DNA of 64,000 nt from WTGU01 sp965242855 (GTDB lineage: Bacteria; Pseudomonadota; Alphaproteobacteria; UBA828), in NCBI GenBank assembly GCA_965242855.1, contig OZ251509.1, forward strand, positions 558,001-622,000, written 5' to 3'. This document shows positions 17,719-26,320 of the stretch, piece by piece. Each line of letters starts with the position of its first letter. Within the stretch, counting starts at the first letter, position 1. The notes beneath the pieces were generated by a model, which was not told the origin of the DNA, made no database searches, and saw only the letters and a program-made list of their open reading frames with translations. The translations under genes and the position numbers were made by a program.

Positions 17719-20249
17719 GACGGGCGCGCGGCGGCGCCCAACGCGCGCAGCGTGGCGAAGGGTGAATCCGGATCGGCCCCGCGCCTTCGCCGCCCGGGCC
17801 CGGTGGCCCGGCCGGCGGGCGTGCCGCGCCTGGCGTAGCGCGCGCGGCCGTCGTCGCCGCGTCCCACCGCCTCGTAGCCGAGGGCGGCGAGGACGTCGGG
17901 GAATTCGGCGCGCTTGCACGCGGCCAGCTTGAGCATTCCGGGATCGACCGGGAACGGCCCGCGCCGCGCGGCCTTGCGGAGGCGCAAGGCGAGCCGCTCC
18001 ACGATATCCGCGCGGATCGCCCGCGGCCCCAGTACCGAAAGGCCCAGCGCCGCGTAGCAACCTTCGGGAACCGCAAGGTCGCGCACGACCGAAGCCGCTG
18101 CGCCGGTGGCGGGCGGCGGCGGCCCGTCGGCGCCGTTCCGCGCCCACCAGAGCAGCCCGGCGGCCCGCGCCGGCGCCGGCTTCAGCATGGCGGGGAGAAA
18201 CAGGTTGAGCACGCCGAGGCGCACGCCGGCGGCTGCGAGGCCCGCGCGTCCGGCCTCGTCGAGCGCCGCGAGCTGGGGCGCGAGCGCCCGGCGCGGCAGG
18301 CAGCCGAACGCCTCCGTCAGGGCGAAGGCGATGCCGCGGGCGGCGCCCCGGAGAGGCGCCTCGCCGAGCGACAGCAACGGCTCCGCGTCGCGCCGCAAGC
18401 GCCGCTCCAGCCACGCCAGGAGGCGTCGGCGCACCCGTTCGCGCCGGGCGGTGCTCAGGCCGCCCTCGTGGAGCAACACGACCCGCGGCCGCAAGGGACT
18501 CTCGCCCGGGCCCAGCCGGGCGACCGGCGCGCCGCGCCAGCCGATCGCGCCCCAGGGGAGCGTCGCATCCGCCCGCGGCGCGAGGCCGAGGGAGAAGGCG
18601 TCGTCGGCCTCCGCCGCCAGCGCCGCGACCCGACGCGCCAGCTCGCGCTCCACCGCACGCCGGGCGGCGGCGGCGAGCGCGCGGCTCCCCTCGGCTTCGG
18701 GATCGAGGCGGAAGCGGAAACCTTCGAAGGCGCCCGCCCGGACCCCTTCGACGGTGACCTCGCCGCTCGCGCCGACGACGGCATAGAGCGGCTTCCCGTC
18801 GCGGGCACGGCGCGGCAAGGCGCGCGTCCGCCGATCGACGAACCGCTGCGTCAGCCGTGCGTGCAGGGCGTCGGAGAGGGCGTCTTCCAGCGCCCGGGTC
18901 CGCCCTTCCCAGACGTCCGCGCCGTCCACCCATCCCGGCCGGTTGACGATGTAGGTCCACGTCCGCACGTGGCTGATCCGGGCCGTCAGGGTGTCGATGT
19001 CCCCCTCGGTCGGCGCCAGCCGCTCGATCGCGCGCGTCACCCATGCCTCCGGCAGGCGCCCGCCGTCCGCCAGGGAAAGATAGATCCGGCGCACCAGACG
19101 CGCATGGTCCTCCGCCCGCGTCTTCCGGAAATCCGGGACCTGGCACGCCTCCCAGAGGAGCGCGACCCGGTCGCTCCCGGTCGCCGCGGCGGCTATCGCC
19201 GGGTCGCGGGCCAGCATCGACAGCGTCCGGTGATCGTCGGCATCGACGACCCGCCGGAGGCCCGGCGCCGGCGGCGGTTCGGCCAGCGACTCGAGAAGCG
19301 CCGCGAGGGAATCGAAGCGGAGCGCCGTATTGCGCCAATAGACCCGCCGCACCGGCGGGAACCGGTGATTCTCGACGGCCTCGACGAGCGCCGGTTCGAA
19401 GGGCGCGGCGCCGCCGGTGGTGCCGAAGCCGCCGTCCGAGAGATGGCGCCCGGCGCGCCCGGCGATCTGCGCGATCTCGGCGGCCGTCAAGGCCCGCGAC
19501 GCGCGGCCGTCGAATTTCCGGTAGCCCGAGAACGCGACGTGTTCGAGGTCCAGGTTGAGCCCCATGCCGATGGCATCGGTCGCCACCACGCTGTCCACCT
19601 CGCCCGCCTGGTAGAGCGCCACCTGCGCGTTCCGCGTGCGCGGGCTGAGCGCCCCGAGGACCACCGCGCACCCGCCCCGCAACCCCCGGACGCGCTCGGC
19701 CAGCGCGTACACGGAATCGGTGGAGAACGCGATGACGGCGCTCCGGGGCGCGAGGCGCGCGAGCTTGCGGTGGCCCTCGTGCGCCAGGGTGGAAAGCCGC
19801 GGCCTGTCCGTGAACCGGGCCTCCGGCACCAGAGCCCGGAGCGCAGGGCGCATCGTCGCGGCGCCGAGGAACATCGTCTCCGCCGTGCCGCGCGCGCGCA
19901 GCAGGCGGTCGGTGAACACGTGCCCGCGCTCGCGGTCGCCCGCGAGCTGGATCTCGTCCACGGCCAGGAACTCCACCGGCCGGTCGAGCGGCATCGATTC
20001 GACGGTGCAGACGAAGTAACGCGGGCGGGCCGGGATGCGCCTCTCCTCGCCCGTCACCAGCGCCACCGCGCCCGCCCCCTTCGCGGCGGCCACCCGGTCG
20101 TAGACCTCGCGGGCGAGGAGGCGGAGCGGGAAGCCCATGGCGCCGGTATGGTGGGCCAGCATCCGCTCGACCGCGAAATGGGTCTTGCCCGTGTTGGTCG
20201 GGCCGAGCAGCGCGACGACCGGCGCGCTCCCGGCATCGTGCCGAACCAT
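17715..20249 (-). CDS. Suv3-like DEAD/DEAH-type RNA helicase
   Basis: 844 aa from ATG 20249; an in-frame ATG at 20342 would add 31 residues but leaves only 35 bp to the divergent htpG, too little for two promoters. Walker A is GPTNTGKTH, Walker B-like is VDEIQLAGD, motif III-like GAATM, and motif VI is QIAGRAGRH, all close to mitochondrial Suv3, which unwinds RNA for degradosome nucleases. The C-terminal third contains further domains ending in a basic, low-complexity tail. It is coupled to the downstream S4 protein gene. Confidence 0.88.
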   Translation of the reverse strand: MVRHDAGSAPVVALLGPTNTGKTHFAVERMLAHHTGAMGFPLRLLAREVYDRVAAAKGAGAVALVTGEERRIPARPRYFVCTVESMPLDRPVEFLAVDEIQLAGDRERGHVFTDRLLRARGTAETMFLGAATMRPALRALVPEARFTDRPRLSTLAHEGHRKLARLAPRSAVIAFSTDSVYALAERVRGLRGGCAVVLGALSPRTRNAQVALYQAGEVDSVVATDAIGMGLNLDLEHVAFSGYRKFDGRASRALTAAEIAQIAGRAGRHLSDGGFGTTGGAAPFEPALVEAVENHRFPPVRRVYWRNTALRFDSLAALLESLAEPPPAPGLRRVVDADDHRTLSMLARDPAIAAAATGSDRVALLWEACQVPDFRKTRAEDHARLVRRIYLSLADGGRLPEAWVTRAIERLAPTEGDIDTLTARISHVRTWTYIVNRPGWVDGADVWEGRTRALEDALSDALHARLTQRFVDRRTRALPRRARDGKPLYAVVGASGEVTVEGVRAGAFEGFRFRLDPEAEGSRALAAAARRAVERELARRVAALAAEADDAFSLGLAPRADATLPWGAIGWRGAPVARLGPGESPLRPRVVLLHEGGLSTARRERVRRRLLAWLERRLRRDAEPLLSLGEAPLRGAARGIAFALTEAFGCLPRRALAPQLAALDEAGRAGLAAAGVRLGVLNLFLPAMLKPAPARAAGLLWWARNGADGPPPPATGAAASVVRDLAVPEGCYAALGLSVLGPRAIRADIVERLALRLRKAARRGPFPVDPGMLKLAACKRAEFPDVLAALGYEAVGRGDDGRARYARRGTPAGRATGPGRRRRGADPDSPFATLRALGAAARPS

Positions 20250-20315
20250 GACCGCAGAATCGGCAGCCGGGGCCGGTTTGGCAACCCCCGGCCCGGCCTG
20301 CGCGCCGCGAACCGC

Positions 20316-20347
20316 CTTGATCCTTTCGCGCGCCGGCCACATATAGC
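20316..20347 (+). promoter_or_regulatory. Possible RpoH-type heat-shock promoter of htpG
   Basis: CTTG at 20316-20319 is followed about 18-21 nt later by CACATATAG, ending some 30 nt before the htpG start. This loosely resembles the alphaproteobacterial sigma32 pattern (CTTG, 17-18 nt, CYTATNT). HtpG is a classical heat-shock gene, which fits. The match is imperfect. Confidence 0.3.
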
Positions 20348-20377
20348 GCCCCGTAGCGCGGCGAACGGGAGGGGTTC

Positions 20378-22288
20378 ATGACGAAGGCGAACGAGGAGAG
20401 CCACGCATTCCAGGCCGAGGTCGGCAAGCTGCTCGACCTGATGATCAACTCGCTTTACCGCGACAAGGAGATCTTCCTCAGGGAGCTGGTCTCCAACGCC
20501 TCCGACGCCTGCGACAAGCTGCGCTATTCGGCGATCGCCCGGCCCGATCTTCTGGGCGCCGATGCCACGCTCTCGGTGACGATCAAGCCCGAGAAGAGGA
20601 AGCGCCTCCTGGTGGTCGCCGACAACGGCATCGGCATGAACCACGACGAGCTGATCGACAATCTGGGCACGATCGCGCGCTCCGGCACCGAGGCGTTCGT
20701 CAAGCGGATGGCGGAGGAGCCGGACGCCGGAGGACGGGAGAACGACGCGGCCGGGCTCATCGGCCAGTTCGGAGTCGGCTTCTATTCCGCCTTCATGGTC
20801 GCCGACCGGGTCGAGGTCGTGACGCGCAAGGCCGGCGAGGACGAGGGCTGGCGCTGGCGCTCCGACGGCGCCGGATCGTTCTCGATCGCGCCGGAGCCGG
20901 ACGCCGCGCGGGGCACGCGGATCGCGCTCCACCTGCGCAAGGACGCCGGCGGGTTCCTGGAGCCCGCGCGCCTGCGGACGGTCGTCAAGGCCTATTCCGA
21001 CCATGTCGGCCTGCCGATCTGGCTCGAGAACCAGGACGGCCAGAAGGAGATGGTCAACGAGGGCTCGGCGCTGTGGAGCCGCCCCCGGAACGAGATCGAC
21101 GAGGCGCAGTACCGCGAGTTCTACCACCACATCGCGCACATGCCGGGGGAGCCGTGGCACACCATCCACCTTCGCGCCGAGGGGCGGATCGAATACACGG
21201 CGCTGCTCTTCGTGCCGGATTCCCGCCCCTTCGACCTGTTCGATCCGGCGCGGCGGCACCGGGTCAGGCTCTACGTCAAGCGGGTCTTCATCACCGACGA
21301 ATGCGAAGGGCTGATGCCTTCCTGGCTCCGCTTCATGCGGGGCGTGGTGGACACCAGCGACTTGGCGCTCAACGTCAGCCGCGAGACCCTGCAACACGAC
21401 CCGGTCCTGGCGAAGATCCGCGCCGGCCTGATCAAGCGCGTCTTCTCGGAGCTCGGCAAGCGCGCCAAAAAATCCCCGGAGGAGTACGGCGCGTTCTGGG
21501 AGAATTTCGGCGCGGTGCTGAAGGAGGGGCTCTACGAGGATGTCGAACAGAAGGACCGGCTGCTGCCGCTGGTGCGCTTTCAATCGGTGGGCGGCGGCGA
21601 CCGCTGGCTCTCGCTCGAAGAGTACGCCGCGGCCATGCCGGAGGGGCAGGAAGCGATCTACTACGTGAGCGGCGAGGATGTGCGCGCGCTCCGCCGCAGC
21701 CCGCAGATCGAGGGGTTCAAGGCGCGCGGGATCGACGTTCTGCTCATGGCCGATCCGGTCGATCAATTCTGGCTGCCGGCCGTCGGCGCCTACGCGGAAA
21801 AGCCCTTCCGCTCGGTCACCCAGGGGGCGGCGGACCTGGAGCGCTTCGCCGTCGCCGCCGCCGGGAAAGACGACGACGCGAAGGAGAAGGACGAGGCGGC
21901 GCCGGGCGAGATGGACAAGCTGATCGCCCTGGTGAAGCTCACCCTGGGCGACGCGGTGAAGGACGTGCGCACCTCCGAGCGCCTGACCGACAGCCCGGTC
22001 TGCCTGGTTGCCGACGAAGGCGATCTCGACATGCACCTTGAACGCCTGCTGCGCCAGCACAAGCAGGAGGTGCCGACGCAGAAGCGCGTGCTCGAGATCA
22101 ACCCGTCGCACGCCCTGACCCGCGCGCTCGCGAACATGGTGGGGCGGAAGGGCGCCACAGACGCCCTCGAGGACGCCGCGCACCTGCTGATGGACCAGGC
22201 CCTCATCCTGGAAGGCGAGCCGGTGCCCGATCCGCCGGCCTTCACGAAGCGCCTCTCCGGCCTGGTCTCCCGCTCCCTCGCCCCCTGA
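20378..22288 (+). CDS. htpG: Molecular chaperone HtpG (Hsp90)
   Basis: 636 aa, the normal bacterial Hsp90 length. It starts MTKANEESHAFQAEVGKLLD with the GHKL ATP-binding domain: ELVSNASDACDKLR, DNGIGM, and GQFGVGFYSAFMVAD. The middle domain includes LYVKRVFITDECE and FMRGVVDTSDLALNVSRE, and the C-terminal domain has the dimerisation region. A GGGAGGGG ribosome-binding site precedes ATG 20378. Cytosolic ATP-dependent chaperone; no oddities. Confidence 0.97.
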   Translation: MTKANEESHAFQAEVGKLLDLMINSLYRDKEIFLRELVSNASDACDKLRYSAIARPDLLGADATLSVTIKPEKRKRLLVVADNGIGMNHDELIDNLGTIARSGTEAFVKRMAEEPDAGGRENDAAGLIGQFGVGFYSAFMVADRVEVVTRKAGEDEGWRWRSDGAGSFSIAPEPDAARGTRIALHLRKDAGGFLEPARLRTVVKAYSDHVGLPIWLENQDGQKEMVNEGSALWSRPRNEIDEAQYREFYHHIAHMPGEPWHTIHLRAEGRIEYTALLFVPDSRPFDLFDPARRHRVRLYVKRVFITDECEGLMPSWLRFMRGVVDTSDLALNVSRETLQHDPVLAKIRAGLIKRVFSELGKRAKKSPEEYGAFWENFGAVLKEGLYEDVEQKDRLLPLVRFQSVGGGDRWLSLEEYAAAMPEGQEAIYYVSGEDVRALRRSPQIEGFKARGIDVLLMADPVDQFWLPAVGAYAEKPFRSVTQGAADLERFAVAAAGKDDDAKEKDEAAPGEMDKLIALVKLTLGDAVKDVRTSERLTDSPVCLVADEGDLDMHLERLLRQHKQEVPTQKRVLEINPSHALTRALANMVGRKGATDALEDAAHLLMDQALILEGEPVPDPPAFTKRLSGLVSRSLAP

Positions 22289-22515
22289 CCCGCTGTCCGT
22301 CGGGGGCTCGGGATGCCAGCGTACCGAAGTAGGATGGGTGGAAGCGAACGGTGAATGTTGCTTGACAGACGCCGAGGCGCCACCCACCTTGCTGCACTCC
22401 GAATGGCGGCGCCAAGCTGGGGTAGGTCAGAAGATCGGCTTCCGATGAGAGGTGGGGTGAGTGAAGGTGATAGAAGGGAAGTCGCATACCGTCATCGCAA
22501 GATGAGGAGAGAACG

Positions 22516-23583
22516 ATGTCCAGAGAGAAGCAGTATTGGGGCTTTCGCGTCGATGTGAGGAATCCTCACGCATACCCCAATTACTACAACACCGAGCTGA
22601 ATATTCCCGGTTACTACAACACGAAGGAGGAGAAGAAGCCAGTGCTTCGACAAGGTTGGGGTTATGAAGAGGGCCATAATCTCAAATGCTGGAATCGGGA
22701 AAATGTCCCACCGGGATTGCGAGCTAATTTTCGCATGTACGATGAAGTCAAAAGGGGGGACATCATCTTGATTCCCCGCATACCGAAATGGGGGACCGTC
22801 ACCATCGCAGAGGCAACGGAAGACTGGAAGGATGGCTATCGGTTTGAAATCGACCCAAAACAAGGTGATTACGGACACCAGTTTCCCGCTGAATATCGCA
22901 CACACTTCAGTCGCCGTAACAAACATGTGAGCGAAGATGTTGCCAGCACTCTAAAATGCCGCTCTCGTTTCTGGAACATGAGCTACCACGGAGAGGGCAT
23001 AGAAAATCTTCTCAGGCAAGAGCCCGCTGATCTCATCAACGACCAAGAGCCTGGAGACCGTTACGCCGACGCAATTCGGCGCGCCATGGGCTCTGTGGAC
23101 CGCGATATTGAGACCAAGGTTCATGAAGAACTGGCTGGACAGTTCGCCAATGAAGGTTGGGAAGATGTTCTCGTAGAAGGTATGAAAGCTTTGTTTCCAT
23201 ATTTTCAGGTTGAAAGGACCGGTGGCCAAAGAGGACGTGAGAGAGAAAGTGAGCACGGAACAGACATCCTCGTTACCATGCCCAGCCCCCTGGAAAGCGT
23301 GCAATACGGCATTGCCATACAGGTCAAGGATTGGCAGGGCGTCTCTAGCAACATAGATTACGCAATAAAGCAGATTCAGAAAGCTGATAAGGGCTGGCCA
23401 GAGGTTCGTGAGGGTCTTCGCATCGTCGAAAAAATCGTTATTGTGACGGAAGCCAAGCTACCTGAAGGCTTAAAACCAAGTGAAATCGAGCGCGAGAACG
23501 GCATCAAAATCTTGCATTCCGGTAAGTTGAAGAAACTTCTTCGCCGCATGGCCCTGGTCACTGCCGCCACGATGGACGAATAG
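22516..23583 (+). CDS. Putative restriction endonuclease (Mrr-like PD-(D/E)XK fold)
   Basis: 355 aa. A GAGGAG ribosome-binding site lies 7 nt before ATG 22516. The C-terminal half carries a likely nuclease core: acidic residues in EHGTDILVTM followed by YGIAIQVKDWQG, matching the D-(X)n-QXK pattern of Mrr-type restriction enzymes. The N-terminal half (DEVKRGDIILIPRIPKWGTVTIAEA) resembles a PUA/EVE-like recognition module, as in nucleases that cut modified DNA. Codon use is visibly AT-richer than all neighbours, pointing to recent transfer. No methyltransferase is nearby, which favours a type IV-like enzyme. The 227-bp upstream gap shows no other gene. Confidence 0.65.
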   Translation: MSREKQYWGFRVDVRNPHAYPNYYNTELNIPGYYNTKEEKKPVLRQGWGYEEGHNLKCWNRENVPPGLRANFRMYDEVKRGDIILIPRIPKWGTVTIAEATEDWKDGYRFEIDPKQGDYGHQFPAEYRTHFSRRNKHVSEDVASTLKCRSRFWNMSYHGEGIENLLRQEPADLINDQEPGDRYADAIRRAMGSVDRDIETKVHEELAGQFANEGWEDVLVEGMKALFPYFQVERTGGQRGRERESEHGTDILVTMPSPLESVQYGIAIQVKDWQGVSSNIDYAIKQIQKADKGWPEVREGLRIVEKIVIVTEAKLPEGLKPSEIERENGIKILHSGKLKKLLRRMALVTAATMDE

Positions 23584-23799
23584 GCACGGTCTGGGACGAA
23601 CTAAACGCTCGCCCCGTGCGCCACGAGCGCCTCGCCGACCTATTGTGTCTCGCCATCCTGTTGCAAGGGTGGCGGGCGACAGTCGGCGCGAATGCCAGCG
23701 GATGAGCATGACGGCGATTCTCGCTGCGATGGCCCGCGCGTCTATCTGTCGCAAGCGGTGAGCGGTGCCTCGCCGGTGCTTCTGGCGGAGCGGCTCGTG

Positions 23800-23817
23800 C
23801 GCCCACTGGGCGTTTTT
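23800..23817 (+). terminator. Rho-independent terminator candidate
   Basis: A 5-bp GC stem (CGCCC / GGGCG) with a 3-nt ACT loop is followed by TTTTT. It lies about 215 nt after the restriction-like gene and 60 nt before tRNA-Gln. The 295-bp stretch 23584-23878 otherwise shows no supported gene. Confidence 0.5.
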
Positions 23818-23878
23818 CGGTGTGCGGCCCCATCGCGCGCTTTCGCGCAGGGGCGCTCCGTGGTAGAAACCGCCCGCC

Positions 23879-23952
23879 TGGGGCGTGGCCAAGCGGTAAG
23901 GCAACGGGTTTTGGTCCCGTGATCCCAGGTTCGAATCCTGGCGCCCCAGCCA
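23879..23952 (+). tRNA. tRNA-Gln (anticodon TTG)
   Basis: The acceptor stem TGGGGCG pairs with CGCCCCA. The D-arm region GGCCAAGCGGTAAGGC is followed by the anticodon arm with loop TTTTGGT (anticodon TTG) flanked by ACGGG/CCCGT, then the T-arm with GGTTCGAATCC. The discriminator G and an encoded CCA end at 23952. The lower-GC restriction-like gene lies just upstream. Confidence 0.97.
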
Positions 23953-24004
23953 CGCCTTCCGCCGGCAAGAGAGGAGCGCGTTCGATCCCCGACCGCCGCG
24001 TCCC

Positions 24005-25357
24005 ATGATCCCGCGCTACTCCCGCCCGGAAATGGCGGCCGTCTGGGCGCCGGAAACCAGGTTCGCCATCTGGCTCGAGATCGAGCGCCACGCGCTCGAC
24101 GCGCAGGTAGCGCTCGGCCATACGCCCGCGGAGGCCGCGCACGCGCTCGCCCAGGCGATCCGCGCGAACCGCGACGCCATCCTCGATCCGGCGAAGATCG
24201 ACGCGATCGAGCGCGAGACGCGCCACGACGTGATCGCCTTCCTCACTAACCTCGCGGCGCATGTCGGGCCGGAAGCACGGTTCATCCACCGGGGCCTTAC
24301 CTCGTCGGACGTCCTCGACACCTGCCTCGCCGTGCAGCTCGACCGCGCCGGCGCCTTGCTGGAGAAGGGCGTTTCCGCGGTGGCGGCCGCGCTCGAACGC
24401 CGCGCTTTCGAACACAAACGGACGCTCTGCGTCGGGCGAAGCCACGGCATCCACGCCGAACCCACGAGCTTCGGCCTCAAGCTGGCGGGGCACTACGCCG
24501 AGTTCGCCCGCGCCCGCGAGCGGCTGAAGGCGGCGCGGCGCGAGATCGCGACCTGCGCCATCTCGGGGCCGGTCGGGACCTTCGCCAGCGTCGATCCGGC
24601 CGTCGAGGCCCATGTTGCCGAGAAGATGGGTCTCGCGCCGGAGCCGGTCTCCACCCAGGTCATCCCGCGCGACCGCCACGCGGCGTTCTTCGCCGTGCTC
24701 GGCGTCGTCGCCGGCGCGGTCGAACGCCTGGCGACCGAAATCCGGCACCTGCAGCGGAGCGAGGTGCGCGAGGCGGCGGAGGCGTTCGACCGGGGCCAGA
24801 AAGGCTCCTCGGCGATGCCCCACAAGAAGAACCCGATCCTGAGCGAGAACCTGACCGGGCTTTCCCGCATCGTCCGCGCGGCGGTGGCGCCGACGCTCGA
24901 GAATATAGCACTCTGGCACGAGCGGGACATCACCCATTCCTCGGTCGAGCGGGTCTTCGCGCCCGACGCGACCATCGCGCTCGATTTCGCGCTGGCCCGC
25001 CTCGCCGCCGTGGTCGACGGGCTCGCAGTGGACCCGGCCGCCATGCGGCGCAACCTCGAGAGCCTGGGCGGGCTCGTCCACAGCCAACGCATCCTGCTGG
25101 CGCTGGTGGAGCGCGGACTGGCGCGCGAGGAGGCCTACGGCATCGTGCAGGAGATCGCGCTCGAGGTCTGGGAGACCGGCGGCGATTTCGCGGCGGCGCT
25201 CGCCGCCGACGCGCGGGTCTCGGCCGTGCTCGAACCCGCGGCGCTCGCCGCGCTCATGGCGCCGGAGACCTGCTTGGCCCATGTCGATACCATCTTCCGG
25301 CGCGTGTTCGGACGAACCGAAGCGGGAAACGACAAACGAGGGAGTCGAAGCCCATGA
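24005..25357 (+). CDS. purB: Adenylosuccinate lyase
   Basis: 450 aa homotetrameric lyase of purine synthesis, splitting SAICAR and adenylosuccinate to release fumarate. The family signature SSAMPHKKNP is present, as are the conserved HDVIAF and RGLTSSDVLDTC segments and the catalytic-His region SHGIHAEPTSFG. The length fits the shorter, alphaproteobacterial type. Its TGA overlaps the ATG of the following SDR gene (ATGA). Confidence 0.96.
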   Translation: MIPRYSRPEMAAVWAPETRFAIWLEIERHALDAQVALGHTPAEAAHALAQAIRANRDAILDPAKIDAIERETRHDVIAFLTNLAAHVGPEARFIHRGLTSSDVLDTCLAVQLDRAGALLEKGVSAVAAALERRAFEHKRTLCVGRSHGIHAEPTSFGLKLAGHYAEFARARERLKAARREIATCAISGPVGTFASVDPAVEAHVAEKMGLAPEPVSTQVIPRDRHAAFFAVLGVVAGAVERLATEIRHLQRSEVREAAEAFDRGQKGSSAMPHKKNPILSENLTGLSRIVRAAVAPTLENIALWHERDITHSSVERVFAPDATIALDFALARLAAVVDGLAVDPAAMRRNLESLGGLVHSQRILLALVERGLAREEAYGIVQEIALEVWETGGDFAAALAADARVSAVLEPAALAALMAPETCLAHVDTIFRRVFGRTEAGNDKRGSRSP

Positions 25358-26100
25358 TCGAAATGCGGGACCACATCGCCGTCGTCACCGGCGCGGGCAG
25401 CGGATTCGGGGAAGCCGCCGCCGTCCGACTCGCCAAGGAAGGGATACCGATCCTGTGCCAGGACATCGACGAGGCCAACGCCCGGCGGACGGCGGACAAG
25501 GTGCGCGCCGGCCAAGGGCGCGCGGAGTCGATCGGCGGCGACGTCGCGAACGAATCCGACGTGAAGGCCGTGTTCGCGGCCTGTCGCGAGGCCTTCGGCG
25601 ATTGCACCCTGCTCTTCGCCAATGCCGGCTACGCCCATCAGGCGCCGTTCGCCGACATCACGGTCGAGGATTTCGACCGCATGGTGGCGGTGCATCTGCG
25701 CGGCGTCTTCCTCTGCGACCGCGAGGCGCTCGGCCCGATGCTGGAGAAGGGCGAGGGCGTGATCGTCAACACCGCCTCCCAGCTCGGCCAGAAGGGCGGC
25801 CCCGAACTCGCGCATTACGCGGCGGCGAAGGCCGGCATCATCGGCCTCACCAAGTCGCTCGCGCTGGAAGTGTCGAGCCGCGGCGTCCGGGTCAACGCCG
25901 TCGCCCCCGGCCCGTGCAACACCGCCATCCTCGACGACATTTCCAAGGAGTGGCAGAAGGCCAAGGCCGCCGAGCTTCCGCTCGGGCGCTTTGGCGAGGC
26001 GTGGGAAATCGCCGAGACGGTGGCCTTCCTCGCAGGCCCCGGCGGCGCGATCTACGTCGGCCAGACCTTCGGCGCGAATTCGGGTGACGTCATGTTCTGA
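25354..26100 (+). CDS. SDR family oxidoreductase
   Basis: 248 aa classical SDR. Cofactor motif TGAGSGFGEA, the NAG motif (FANAGYA), serine in NTASQLGQKGG, and catalytic YAAAK. Its start ATG 25354 overlaps the purB stop, yet a role in purine synthesis is not expected; it may just ride on the same transcript. The substrate is not visible from sequence. Confidence 0.9.
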   Translation: MIEMRDHIAVVTGAGSGFGEAAAVRLAKEGIPILCQDIDEANARRTADKVRAGQGRAESIGGDVANESDVKAVFAACREAFGDCTLLFANAGYAHQAPFADITVEDFDRMVAVHLRGVFLCDREALGPMLEKGEGVIVNTASQLGQKGGPELAHYAAAKAGIIGLTKSLALEVSSRGVRVNAVAPGPCNTAILDDISKEWQKAKAAELPLGRFGEAWEIAETVAFLAGPGGAIYVGQTFGANSGDVMF

Positions 26101-26320
26101 CGCCTCGCCCGGCCGCCGGTCCGCCTCGCGGTGCTCCCCGCCCGCCCGCGCCGGCGGCCCCGTCCGGGCGGCAGGGGCTCTCGGCGGCGGCGCGCGCGGC
26201 CTTCTGTCGCTTGCGCCGGCGCAGGTTCTCTCGCAGCGCGGCGGCGAGGCGCGCCTCGCGGTCCGGGCGCTTACCGGCCAAGGCCGGGCCGCCTGTCCGC
26301 CCAGGGCGCCGTTTCTTCAA
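26090..26320 (-). CDS. Small basic conserved-looking protein
   Basis: 76 aa from ATG 26320, or about 63 aa if TTG near 26281 is used. The segment REARLAAALRENLRRRKRQK is an Arg/Ala helix typical of short hypothetical proteins found throughout alphaproteobacteria. The C-terminus is Gly/Pro/Arg-rich and runs 11 nt into the end of the convergent SDR gene. It overlaps the end of the upstream amidase gene by about 50 nt if the long start is used, which favours the shorter form. No function known. Confidence 0.4.
   Translation of the reverse strand: MKKRRPGRTGGPALAGKRPDREARLAAALRENLRRRKRQKAARAAAESPCRPDGAAGAGGRGAPRGGPAAGRGVRT

Noticed and set aside
22362..22390. TTGACA upstream of the restriction-like gene as a promoter
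   Set aside because: The hexamer is perfect but the region 17 nt downstream (CACCTT) is a poor -10 element, so no promoter is called.
22492..22926. A 144-codon minus-strand frame near the restriction-like gene
   Set aside because: It is antisense to the restriction-like gene, lacks a ribosome-binding site and has no recognisable family features.
22516..23952. Integrative island using tRNA-Gln as attachment site
   Set aside because: No integrase and no direct repeat of the tRNA 3' end were found, so only a solitary transferred gene is supported.
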